Shown in pieces: positions 39,716 through 50,739 of a DNA stretch of 64,000 nt (its first letter is position 1; each line of letters opens with the position of its first letter). Source of the stretch: Lycocorax pyrrhopterus obiensis (lineage: Eukaryota > Chordata > Aves > Passeriformes > Paradisaeidae). The notes under the pieces are model-generated. The model saw nothing but the letters and a program-made list of their open reading frames with translations, did no database searches and was not told where the DNA came from. The translations under genes were made by a program, and so were the position numbers. The stretch covers positions 20,190,172 through 20,254,171 of the forward strand of contig JACSVZ010000005.1 of NCBI GenBank assembly GCA_014706295.1, given 5' to 3'.

Positions 39716-41821
39716 GTAGGTTTTTCTACACAAACTTCTCAACTTTTCCTAATCTGAAAGAGATTGCAAGTTAGTATGTATCAGTGAGAACCTGGGTGGC
39801 TGAGTGGTGTGATTGTCTATCCGCTGTCTTCTTTGAGGCTTAAATGATTGTATCCCTTTTAATTTCTGTGCAGTGCAGTGTTTCATGTGACTTATAATAA
39901 GAGAATTCAAGGTGATGTGTTTCCACCCCTATTTAGTTCTGCTTCAGAGACAAGAATCTGTCACTTAAATGTTTTTACAGCCTATTTAAGTCATCTAACA
40001 CAAGGAAATAGTAATGGGAGGATCCTGTTGGCTTATTTTTGTTTTATTTTGTATCAAGCAACAGGCAGACTTAAGTTTGGATTTTTAGTTGTTCTTCTGA
40101 GGATATTTTAGGAGACTGGTTTAACAAAGGTGCTAAGGAGGAACATATCTGGGGTCAGCCCCCCTGTCAGAGCAGGGTGCTGCTTGTATAGCGAGAGAAG
40201 GAGGATTTGGACCATGGACTGGCTGGAGAGTCATCTCTGTAGGGCAGTGTTAGGTGTGCGGGTACAGGAGATCATAGGGAGGTACCACTGCAGATACACG
40301 TGGGATGCAGGGAGGCAGTGCGACTGAGTACGTGCTCATTAGTGCTGCAGGGATCCACTCTGTTCAGGCTCAGCATCTGGGTCTTACTGAAACCTCTGCA
40401 GGCCTTTGAGGACCTTCCCCTCTGTCTACAGCTGCTGGGCACAGCAGGGTGTATGAAAGCTGAGCTTTCATCCTCTAGCCAAGGTTATGCAAGACTACCA
40501 GCATCCAGGTGTGTGCCTGCATTAGTCAGAGGGAGAGAGGCAGGAGCCCTGGGGAGGGTGCAAGGCTTTCCAAGAGCAAGTCTGGAAGCTCTGGCGTGAA
40601 TGGCTAAACACTTTGCTCTTGAACCTGTCTATCCCTATAGTGCAGGGAGGACACGTTGCTTGCATGATGGGGAGCTGAGTCCCTCAAATACAACTCTGCC
40701 TGTAGGAAACCCCAACCCACACGTTCCAACATCTCATGGCCAGAGCGTGCACAGCCGCAGGCACACGATCCTTCCCTGCTGGGGCTGGCCGTGGCTGCTG
40801 GGGTGGAGGGGGAGGCAAGTCTGCTTCCCCACCGCATGTTTGTGGGGATGGCTGGGCCTTCCTGTGGACTCCTCAGCCCCGCAAACCCCCCTCGGGTTTG
40901 GGAGATGCCCGTATGTGCACCAGAGCATCCCTTCCAGCACCGTGCTCTGTGGGACGCGCAGCTTCAGGAGGCTGCCAAAGCTCCCTGCTGCCGTGTTGTC
41001 CTTTTGGATGCTCTTCCTGCAAATAGTAGCTGTTCAGATGCATTTGTGTTTTTTTCCCTCTCTGTCCCTTCCCCTCTCCATCCCCTTCCCCCCCCCCAAC
41101 CCCGCAAGAGGGGAGTTTTACCAAATCGTATAGAATTAAGGTGGAAAGGAAGCATGCTGAATTTGTACGGAGAGAGGTCAGTCTGCCAGCTGCTCCTTTG
41201 CCATGCCTCCAGCTCTGTCCCGTGCCGAAACATTGTCCCTGCTAGAGAGAGGCAAGAAGACCTGGTGAAAGGGCTGCGGCAGCCACTGCAAAGTGCATCA
41301 TGTACCTCTGGTTGCTGGCGGGGACAGGGTGGGGAGGGAAGGGGACAAGCTTTCCCAGGTGGGCGGGAGGGTGCGCTTGCCAAAATGTCCCCACCCAAAG
41401 GAACCTGCACTGGCTGTGTCTAACTCCCCACGGGTGCGAGCTGACGTGGGCTTTTGCTAGCACACCCATCCTCTCCCCCCTTTGGAAATTTGGCCCTCGG
41501 AGTCTAATACATCATTGTTCTGCTTATAAATGTACTAAGTGTTGAGAATGTTTTGGTTTTTTCCTTAATTATAATTGTAATTGGCTTTTCCCCTTCTCTC
41601 TTGTTTATTTTTTTTCCCGACGCTGTCTTGCTTTGCACTGTGATTGCATGCTGCGCCCCGATGTGTCCTTCATGACGATGTCACATGGCTTGTTGCTGTG
41701 ATTCCTGCCACGCCCCCAAATCCACCACATGTTGCCATGGTTACATAAAACCAACCAAACAAACAAAATGTATATATGCTCCACCCTCCTGTATGTCGCT
41801 TCCATGGTTCCCTTCCGAAAG
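39716..41821 (+). other. MBNL3: MBNL3 intron upstream of the 95-nt exon
   Basis: This 2.1 kb intron changes character along its length. The first 900 bases are AT-rich, 40600-41480 is GC-rich with scattered CpG and long spurious ORFs on both strands (up to 210 codons), and the last 273 bases contain no AG. A C-rich run lies at 41085-41098. No other exon is recognised. Confidence 0.85.
41547..41821 (+). promoter_or_regulatory. 273-nt AG-exclusion zone with YGCY motifs before the 95-nt exon
   Basis: No AG dinucleotide occurs from 41547 to 41819, and the next AG, at 41820-41821, is the splice acceptor. Ten YGCY motifs start at 41621, 41629, 41649, 41654, 41694, 41706, 41711, 41733, 41777 and 41797. 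A strong pyrimidine run (TTTTCCCCTTCTCTCTTG and TTTTTTTTCCC, about 41586-41618) lies over 200 bases upstream of the acceptor, while the acceptor itself (CCCTTCCGAAAG) is poor. The arrangement points to a distal branch point and MBNL-responsive splicing, as inferred for the 54-nt exon. Confidence 0.72.
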
Positions 41822-41916
41822 TGCCCATGATGCACGGTGCTACGCCCACCACTGTGTCTGCAGCAACAACTCCTGCCACCAGCGTCCCCTTCGCTGCAAC
41901 AGCTACCGCCAATCAG
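41822..41916 (+). CDS. MBNL3: MBNL3 95-nt alternative exon
   Basis: The acceptor AAAG ends at 41821, and the donor GTTTGG at 41917 is weak. The 95-nt exon starts in phase 1 (G|TG = Val) and ends in phase 0. It encodes [20 protein letters not shown] followed by [12 protein letters not shown], nearly identical to other MBNL proteins. Because 95 is not a multiple of three, skipping it changes the frame of all downstream coding sequence and so selects the C-terminus. It joins the 74-nt exon to give the ISQLSVDEL tail, or the last exon to give a short tail ending MLKF. Both splice sites are weak, as expected for a regulated exon. The frame stays open for 56 codons into the intron, so retention would add a Cys-rich tail. 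Confidence 0.95.
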
Positions 41917-43352
41917 GTTTGGCCCTTTCAATGGCTTTCTTTCACGTGTTCAGATCTCAAAGACTTGGGCGAGGGCTGGATCCCGTGCGGGGTCGAGTGC
42001 TGTCCCGCCCGGCTTGGCGCAGGCTCGGGTGTGCAGAGGCAGCGTGCGTGTGTGTGTGTGCGCGTGTGTGTGTGTGGCCGGTGATCCAAGAGGGGCCGCT
42101 CCTACCACCTGCGGGATGGGCACAAGCCCAGCCGGAGTGTAGGGATGGGTGATTGGCAGGGGCGCAGGCTCTCCTCCAAAAACACACCTCCTCCTGGGTC
42201 CTCAAAAAACGTGCTGTAAATCTCCTGAGCGTGCAGTCACACAAGACCTGCAGCACTTCTGCTTTCAGTCTCAAGCAGAAATACCACCCCAAGCATCCTT
42301 CCGTGTGGTATTTTGGCATGTCCTCTCTGGGCTGGAAAGCGGAAGTGGAAACACAAAGTCACCTCCCCCCACCACAAAATTGGACTCTAAAAACTACCAA
42401 AAAATCCCCAAAAAACCAAAAATCAGGGGCGAGGCTGTGAAGTCTAAAGTTTTTTTTATGCCAATAGCATGTCACCCATCCCTACAGAAAGGACTCTGGA
42501 TGTGCAGTATGTGCCATTGTAGCACTGCCATAAGTGTACAGGATTCCATGCATGTCTGCCAAGCTATAATTCTCTCCAAAACTTTCCTCTGAAGATACCG
42601 AGTGTGATGGCCACTTCTGCACCAGTCCTGAACTGTATATGCACAACCTGTCCTAGTGATGCTTCCTGATAATTTGGTGTGACACAACTTCTCCCAGTTA
42701 GACCAGAGACATTTCAAACACTTTTTAAAAAAATTTTTCCCCCAGTACTAATTTTAGCATTTTTATTTGTCATGCTCTCAGGTTTAGAGCTATTGCAAAG
42801 AAATTGGGATGTCACTTTGTGCTGTTGGAGGCTGTTAGCCATGCTGAATGCCAGTAATATCTCTGGGGGCATCCTCTATAGTCTTTTGCTGGTTGTGAGG
42901 CCATTAGGATTTCAGTAGGAGTTTTGCCTGCATAAGTCCTAGGCAGTGTTTTATTGCTTGCAGTAGGAATTGCCAGTCTTTTTCTGTGCTTTGCTGTTAT
43001 TTTCAGGTAGATCAGGTCTTGCTCAGACTTGTATTGGTCGTGAGAGGAAAGTAGAAATTCCTGTGCAGTGTTGCTCTGTGGCTGTTATGAGTCCTGTTTC
43101 AGCCAGTTTCAGGGCATTTCTGTTTTACATGTAGTCTATGGAGTCAAAATCCCAGTACAATCACCACGTACCCCACAAGGCATCAGTAGTGGTGCAGATA
43201 CATGTACTTAATGTGTAGCAAAATAAAGACTTGGGAGTGGATCCTGTTTTAAGACACTGATGTACTTATTAACCTGATACTGAAGACAGAATAAACAGCC
43301 CAATCTCAAGCCGATGTTTTAATATGTTGTGTTCTTTGTTTTTTTGCTGTAG
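41917..43352 (+). other. MBNL3: MBNL3 intron after the 95-nt exon
   Basis: This 1.4 kb intron starts with a CpG-rich segment (41955-42130) holding an alternating purine-pyrimidine GT/GC tract. A C/A-rich low-complexity stretch follows at 42361-42425, and the rest is AT-rich. The acceptor is TTTTTTTGCTGTAG. No additional exon is recognised. Confidence 0.88.
42043..42076. repeat. GT/GC dinucleotide tract, 34 nt
   Basis: The tract is strictly alternating pyrimidine-purine, mostly TG with interspersed CG steps. It lies in a CpG-rich segment of intron. Such tracts can adopt Z-DNA and are often length-polymorphic. Confidence 0.9.
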
Positions 43353-43426
43353 ATATCCCAGTTATCAGTAGATGAACTGAGTAGCAGCATGTTTGTTTCA
43401 CAGATGTAGAAGTTCCCGATAGAACA
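43353..43426 (+). CDS. MBNL3: MBNL3 74-nt exon with alternative stop
   Basis: The acceptor TGCTGTAG ends at 43352. After the 95-nt exon (phase 0) it reads ISQLSVDELSSSMFVSQM and then TAG at 43407-43409, which is the C-terminus of the long MBNL3 isoform. A consensus donor GTAAGT follows at 43427, so the exon is probably internal, with the message continuing in the last exon. The stop would then lie only 17 bases before the junction, too close for nonsense-mediated decay. If the 95-nt exon is skipped, this exon is read in another frame and terminates after DIPVISR. It could also act as a terminal exon if the donor is ignored. Confidence 0.92.
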
Positions 43427-45322
43427 GTAAGTTCCTTTTTGGTATTTCTCTTCACGGTGAATTGATTTGTACATGGGCACTGCATCCCCTAAACATGGGG
43501 CTGGCTCAGGCAAAGGGACTGAGCCCATGAGACCCCACTGGCTTCATGCTCTGCTGATTCAACAGGAATTCAGCAGCTGCAGCACGGACACAGACCAGCC
43601 CCATGGTTTATAACGAGCACTGTTTTCTGTGTCTCAAGTACCTGTTTTGTGGTGTTTGCAGCCTCCCTGTGCATTCCCCCAGTCCCATGGCTCTGTTTAC
43701 AGGTTGCTCTTGCTCTGCACGGCTCCCAGCTGCCTGCAGATGCCTCTGGGATTTGCAGTGTTGATGGCAAAGACTGCTCTGGTAACGAGTCAGATGAAAA
43801 GGTGTAATTTCTCTTTTGCTATTAGTGACATATTTCCTTTCCTGGGGTAAGCAGAATTGGGTCAGCAGCAGCTACTGTGCATCTGCAAGGCTGGCTTGGT
43901 CTGGTCAGAGCTCTACTGGTCAGCTGCAGAGAGGGCCTGGCTCAACAGTGGGTTGAAGACCAGAATGAATGTCATAAGAAACATAGTCTTCACCCCACCT
44001 GCAGATCCTGGGCTTCCCTAAGGTGATAGTTTCCTCTGAGGGGAATGATGGAGGAATTTGTCCTGGGACTTACAGAGGATTATTTCACAGGTATAGCAGC
44101 AGTGTCATTTTTTCATTGCTTTAGCTGATGTTCATGAGCTAAAATCCCTAGATAGTTTTAGTTCTTGACCGTGTTTTTTTACCCCAAGAGAGTAAAGAGC
44201 AGTTCAGCCAATTCAACAAGAGGTCACCAGATTTTCTCAAAGCAGCCATTTAGTATATGCAGATATGCAACCCATTACTTCCTTAGGTCATATATTACAG
44301 GCAAGTACTTAAATGCTGGAAATTAATTTGGCAAGCCGTTTTGTAATGATATCTATTAGCAATCAACAGAAGCTACTTTCTCAGTGGTGGTGCTTATTTC
44401 TGCTGACCTTAATTAAGTACCATATGTATACATGACCTGCTAACTGTGGCTGTGGACCTTGTTCATGAGGGGTGACACCAAGCTTATCCACATTAGTGAA
44501 AATGTTCAGCTTAGACTGTACTGCTGTTTCAAATGACAGACAAACATGACACCTGACATGTTAACCCATTTCCATAACATGTATAAAACAGCCTGTTCCA
44601 TCCAATAAGGAGATCATTTGATTGGAAGAGCTTCATCTTGAAGTCTTTGAGATTGTTTTCAGCATTTTTTCAGGAAACTTTCCCTGAGTGGGACTTTGGT
44701 AACTCAAACACTTGCTGCTCTGACAGATGTTTTTCTTTTCCTCCATGGTTGAAGTAGTCCTGGTAGCCAGGCTGGTTAGTCTAGCTCTGCAGGAGATAAG
44801 TTGTTGGGTCCTTCAGTGGAGGATTTTTATGAGTACATCCCAAAAGAGGCAATTTGCTCACAGAAGAGGGTCCCCTGAGCACAGGGTTTCTGTGTCTGTG
44901 TTTTATCTCTGGGCTCAGTTTGCCTTTGGCTCGTCACTCCTTAGGATCAGATTTAATGTGACTGTCTGAAGGAAGCAAGAGCTAACACGGATCAGGGATT
45001 CCTTTGGCCCTCTCCTTAGTCACCCTCTACCTGGCATCCCATCCAAAAATCAGACTATTATTTGTCCACCTCCCTCTTTCACTATTTGTCCTGTCGTTGT
45101 CGAGAAAGCCATTAAGTGCAGATTTAAGAAGATGCCAAGTGTGTTATTGGCAATTTTGCCCTACATCAGAAAATAAATGGAATAAAATGTCTCTCTGCAA
45201 CACACTAATGACAACCTCTTGGGCAACACAGTGAGGATGTAAATGTATTAGAATGACTTTAAATTATAGATGTATTAAGTTCTCACTGTTTCTTTGTTGT
45301 TGTTTTTTTCTTTCCCCTGCAG
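43427..45322 (+). other. MBNL3: Last MBNL3 intron, 1.9 kb
   Basis: The borders are GTAAGT and TTTCCCCTGCAG (or TGCAGCAG). AATAAA at 45172-45177 could serve an alternative polyadenylation if the 74-nt exon is terminal. An AT-rich block spans 44100-44600. No further coding sequence is recognised. Confidence 0.82.
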
Positions 45323-45483
45323 CAGACCATGTTGAAATTCTGAACAGTAAAATTATGGAGCACCAGGACTTCTTGGTGGGAAGCTGCGCATGGCCTTTCT
45401 GTATATATTCCCCTCTTCCCTCTATTGTTCTCTACCACCTCTACAGTAAGCCTGTTGCAGCCTACATGTTAACCAAAAACTGA
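45323..45483 (+). CDS. MBNL3: MBNL3 last exon, coding part, readable in two frames
   Basis: The pyrimidine-rich acceptor ends in CAGCAG, so the exon can start at 45323 or 45326, adding or omitting one codon. Joined in phase 1 (95-nt exon skipped) it reads DHVEILNSKIMEHQD and continues for 52 residues to TGA at 45481-45483. The start of this tail resembles the DNSEIISRNGMECQE tail of MBNL2. Joined in phase 0 after the 95-nt exon it reads (Q)TMLKF with TGA at 45341-45343, which corresponds to the short LKF ending I recall for human MBNL3. Joined after the 74-nt exon it is only 3' UTR. The far part of the 52-residue tail is not recognisable in paralogues, so its use as protein is less certain. 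Confidence 0.8.
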
Positions 45484-46542
45484 TCAATGGGAATGTCAAA
45501 AAAAAAAAAAAGGCACTATAGAAACAATTAACAAACAGCGCTCTGTTATATGAGATATACAAGTAGGAAATTATAATAGACTTTTATAACACATTACTTT
45601 AACACACTTAATCATTTTATGACTACCATCCTGATAAGTGCATCTGCACAGTGGACTGTTGGTTTACTGTATACTATCAATGGATAAATGTTTGTCTTGT
45701 TTTTAAAGTGTTATCTTACTGTTTTGTTTACATCATAGTCTATTGATTTGTTTTAAAGTGTACATCATTATCAAGTATACTCAATACCATTTTTTCATTA
45801 TTGTTGTCTTAAGTTTTCATATACTGTAGGTTTTATGGGGTTTTGTTTGTTTTTTTACTAAAAATGTTATTGCGGGAAACAGGAATTATGTGCTTGAAAA
45901 ACACGACACAGGAATGTTCTGCCCTTTGCTGGATTTTGCTGTTAATGTCAGCTGAAGTTCCTTATGTTAAATGCTCCTTTTATCATTTAAAATTTGCCTT
46001 CAGATAGTCTCCAAATTTTTAGTACAAGTGAAATTAAAGGACAGCTGTCATTTTAGTCCAGTTCAGGGTATTTCTTTCAATACAATGAGTTGATTCTGGA
46101 AACTTTAGGAAAAAAAAAACAAAACCACAAAATCCCAGGCTCAGTAAGGGGACAGGAACAATTTACTCAGACAGGGGTAAGCATCAAGGGATTTCTGCAG
46201 CTCTGTTGTCCGTTGAAGTGCATTCTCAGCTGCAAACGGCGCACAATCTCTCTCGCTGTTCTCATGGTGCAGTCAAAACAAACAACAAAAAAATGCTGGT
46301 GGAGTGAGACAGCTTCAGTTGGGCAAAAGCTCATTGCATTGGAGAGGAGCAGGTGCCAGCCGTTGGCTGGGGAGGGCCCGGGACCATGGCTCAGCTCAGG
46401 CTGGGTAGCACTGAGCCCTGGGGCTTGTCTCCACTAAGCATGCTGAAACATTTTGGCCTGAAATCTTATATGTGTCTCTTCTTAAAATTTTGTCAGCATG
46501 CCCCATTTATTTAATCGCCATTTTCCATAAGTGGGTGATTTG

Positions 46543-46555
46543 CCCCCCCCCCCCC
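46543..46555. repeat. C13 homopolymer
   Basis: Thirteen C residues in a row lie in the 3' UTR. This is a simple repeat and prone to sequencing or length error. Confidence 0.95.
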
Positions 46556-46842
46556 GTGATCTCTGGCCCTTTAAAGCAAACACAGCAGTAACAAAGCAGC
46601 AAAAAGCTCAGCATAAGCTTTCTGCTGTAGATAAACATTCATCTTAATGGAGTTCCTGTAAGTCAGTGGATTTATTTTGGCACCTTCTACTTGATCAAGA
46701 GCAATGTTTGCTGCACAACAAGGGCTAGTTCTCAATACCTCCTTTTCATACGCACGAATAAAACCATTTCAGCCCGTGCACCCTGGACAGCCCTGCCTGT
46801 CGTTATGCTGCATTGCTGAACAATCTGGCTGCAGAAATGCAT

Positions 46843-46887
46843 TTTGGTTGAGGATACCACCAAACCATTTGGTTGAGGATACCATCC
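46843..46887. repeat. 25-bp tandem duplication
   Basis: TTTGGTTGAGGATACCA occurs twice with a period of 25 bp (second copy from 46868, partial). It is a small duplication inside the MBNL3 3' UTR. Confidence 0.9.
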
Positions 46888-48667
46888 CTGTCATAGCTCT
46901 ACAGTGTCATTGGCATTATGGAAGAGATGGATTTGCTGCTGTAAATCCACAAACTCCATACAAGGGGAAAGAGAGTCAAGCAAGAGGCCAGGTCACAGTG
47001 TCTGGAGGGGCGACCACCCTGAGCTTGGAGTGGTCCTGTAGAGTGCCAAATTCAGACAACTAGATTTTCTTCTCTTTTCCCAGTTCCTTGGCCTTGGTTA
47101 GATTTTCCTTGCCCCCCTCTCCTGCAGTGTGAGCACAGACAGTTTGCTAGATGTGTATCTCCGTGGGCCACAAGTGATGGAGGAGGACCTAGGATGCAGC
47201 CTGTGCGCCCCAGGGCGGGTTCTGACCATCTGCCCATGGAGACTCACTCATAGCACAAACCTTTGAGGAGCCCAGCTCAGAAAGGCCTTGAGGAATCTTT
47301 TTGTTCAATTCAGCAGACTTTGAACCAAATCCTGATAGAGAGGGGGAAAAACCATCCCCTCAAGACCTCCTTTATGGACCCTGAGTTTGACTGTTGCTTG
47401 TGTCTGTGGATGTTCCCCAGCCATCCACGCTCACAAGCAGCAGAGTGGCCTGAAATCAGTGACTCTCATTTGTATTGGCGACCACATGCCTGTTCTTTTC
47501 ACCACCGAGTTTCTGTTTCCCAAAACCATAACATTGTTAGTGGAAAACGTGGATTTGATTACTTCCTGTTTGAAATTATTTGTTTATCAAAAATGGGTTT
47601 TGCACAACCTGTGCCAGTGCCTCAACAAAGAACAGAGCTGATCTTCTTAAGCCAGAAAGGATGCATTCAAGCTTGTATGGCTTTATGAGTTCAAGGAGGT
47701 TGAAATTTTTTCAGTGCTAAATGGATTTTTGTATATCTTGACACTTTGATGTAACCTCCTATTTTATTTATCGACTTAAACATCTGGCATAGATGTGCAT
47801 AGAATGTAAACCTAGAATACAGCTGTTTTCATGTCACATTTAAAGCACTGAAAAAAAAAGGCGTTAAAGGATTATTTTTTATTAAAGAGGTCCAATGAGG
47901 GATGTTCAGGGTAGTTATATTAGGTGCCACAACAGTTTTTATATTGCTGGCAAATTTAGAGTTAATTTGTAAATGAGTTTAAGGAAAGAAAAGCTTGAAG
48001 CACTAAACTTCACCAAATTCAAAACAATCTTGGCAAAAATGCCATTTTGAGGTAGCACTATTTAAACTAGTTGTGCAATGACTTGCTCTAATTTTCTTTG
48101 TTCAAGAAAGAAAAGAAAAAAAACTAGTCGCCAGACTATAAATTTCCTAAATAGACTATTACAAAGTCACCGAACTAGTTAGTGACTCTAAACAAATGTC
48201 ATAAAAGCATGAATATCATCCTTTATTTGACAAGAGATGTATGTAAGTTTGTTTAAATCAATATAATTTTAGTGACATTTTTATAAGCTTCCCACTTTCC
48301 ATGAACCTATATTTTTTATTTATCCAAAGTTATTTCTTTGTCCATTTCTCTCAGCCTTATGCAAACAATATGCAAGAAATGCTGAAACTTGGATAAAACG
48401 GGTCATGCAGAGGGAAAATGAAAGCTGAGATTGATCATTTTCACGAAAAAAGGTTGTTAGTAGTTTCAATAAAAAGTACTACTACTAAACTGTAACATAA
48501 GCAGACAATAAAAGAGGGATTTAAAATAAAATGGATTCATAAAACTACTAAGATTATTTTTGTTAAATACAGTGTTTTTAGTAATTTGGAACATGATTTC
48601 ACAATCAGCCGTGTTTTTTAGTTGGAAATTTTTAGCTGATGATTTTTGACTGTGTATTTTTGCATCG

Positions 48668-48960
48668 CAACGTTCTAGAAGCCCGCGCAGGCCCTCTCCC
48701 CAAGCGCTCCGACGCGCTTTGCCTCCCGGCCACCCCACTGCTCCGTGCTCGCAGCGTTCCCCAGGGGCGGCACGGCCGGGCTGGGATGCCGCTGCTCCTG
48801 CTGCTGTGCCACTGTCCCACCGGAGCGGGGACCCCGCAGAGCCGGCACTGGAGCTGGCTGTATGTTGGTGGCACAGGTGGCTGGAGCAGGACATGCGTGT
48901 GCTGGCGACATCCCCTGGCCTGGCTTGGGCTGGCACTGGCGCGGTAGGAGTAGCTCTAGG
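48668..48960 (+). promoter_or_regulatory. GC-rich YGCY-dense block in the MBNL3 3' UTR
   Basis: About 290 bases of strongly GC-rich, CpG-containing sequence lie between AT-rich flanks. I count twelve YGCY motifs, six of them within 48787-48810 (CTGCTCCTGCTGCTGTGCC region). YGCY is the MBNL recognition motif, and MBNL proteins bind 3' UTRs to affect localisation and stability. A feedback site is therefore plausible but unproven. An inserted foreign segment is another possibility. Confidence 0.4.
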
Positions 48961-50739
48961 ACACGCGGGTACACAACGATTGAGAAACTGGAGTCCTCGT
49001 TTTGTTTATCCCTTATACATTTCACAGACATGAAAATTGAAAAAGGTGAAATTTATGAGGAAAATCTAATTTCCCATTCCTGTTGAATGGATTTAGTTTG
49101 ATATTGACCTGATTTTACCATGTGCCTGTTGAAGGCCTTAGAGTATATACTGTATGTTAAAGACTGTAATAACTTTAAAAAAAAAATAGTTGATAGCCTA
49201 ATCCAAATGTAAATAGAGCTACAACTCATTGTTACTAGGCTACAATGCATTAATTCATGTCATATATTTTAATTTCTCTACCATTAGTTTTTAAGATTTT
49301 CATTATTGCTTCTTTTGATATCTTTGGTAACTAATGAATTTAATTTTGAAGGAGAGTTAGAGAAAGTTTTAAATTTTTAATACATGTATTCAGCCCATTT
49401 AGTTATATTCTAAACCAACACTGAAGCATGGTAAGGTATAGAATACAGTCCATAACTAGTTTGTATAGTTTACAGTTTAAGAACAAAATTAACTTTGTAT
49501 GTAACTCCTACAATGATAGATTCATTGTTAACTAATTATATTAAGTTGTTGTTGCTATGGCAACAAAACTACAACATGGCTACCTTTGTATACATTATTT
49601 GTGAAATTTTCACATGTAAATTAAAAGTGATGTGTAACAGTATGAGCTTGTTAAAGGTACAGTTCGATACTGTCAGATAAAGATATGATTGAATATTTTT
49701 AAAATCCCAAAGTCCCATGTGAACGCTGAATTTGTGTCTTTAAGGTCACTTTTTCAGTCAAGACGTTTACAACACATGGATTTAGAGTCAGGTTTTATAG
49801 CTTGTAGAAATTGTTGTGTGGCAAGGGTTATTCCACAGTATTTTCACTTCGGAAACACGGCAGCCTGTATTTACAACATAGTAACCGGTCTTGCTTTCAT
49901 TTCACATCCATTCACACGGTGGGAATTCAGAATTAATCAGTTTCAGTACTGTAGCTTTGCCTGCAATTTTCTTTTCTCCAGAAATTGAACACTCACACGA
50001 TTACGTTACGATCAGGGCTAAATAATTAAGCATATAACTATTTTAATACTAATTTATATTAGCAAAAACTGTACATAAGAAAAAAAATATTGTGGAATGA
50101 CCCCGTAACAGTGTTGAAGATACAAATATGCTGCAGTTAAACTGATTCAGTTAGTGTACGAATGTGTGAGACACACCTTTTTTGCACTTATGTACATAGT
50201 CCACGAAAGAAATCCTTGGAACTTATTTTGAATATAAAAAGTCTGTAATAATACAGGAAAAGTTTGTAAAAGAGATAGGTATTACTAAGGCTTTGAAAAG
50301 GAGGAGTTTTTTGCTATAAAACTTATCTGAAAGCATGATGTTGCTTTGCTGTTGTAAAAGCTTTGTAGTTTGCCATAGCTTATTATACAGCAGACTGATA
50401 ACAGGTCAGCTCCAACCTGCAGCACAGAGAATGGGAAACGGTGCGGAATGAATTAGTAAGATCACTAGCAAAGATTCAAATTACTTTTTTAAATCAGCCT
50501 ACATTTTCAAACACACCCCAGATCATGTTTCTGATAGGTTATGTTCTCGGTGAATCATATTAGGACTGGTAGGTCCGTGGCAGCACACACACATTTTTCC
50601 TAGCACCTAATCCTATTTCTGTCTGGAAGTGTTTGTCTATCAAAGGTGACTGTCATTGTGGCAAGTGTTTTAAATCCCAGTGCGAATTTGAAATGTCGCA
50701 ACTACCTGATTTTTTTTTTTTTAACCTTTTGGGGCATTG

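Noticed and set aside
40791..41423. 210-codon plus-strand ORF in intron
   Set aside because: GC-rich chance frame; sibling frames on both strands are equally open and no family motif is present.
42900..42945. Third copy of the ancient amniote repeat (TTTCAGTAGGAGTTTTGCCT core)
   Set aside because: The match is too short to separate from chance.
43216..43230. AATAAA before the 74-nt exon as an intronic poly(A) site
   Set aside because: It lies upstream of an exon with good splice sites and has no clear downstream GT-rich element.
48719..49033. 104-codon ORF in the GC-rich 3' UTR island
   Set aside because: Low-complexity Ala/Pro/Gly composition explained by GC content; overlapping frames are also open.
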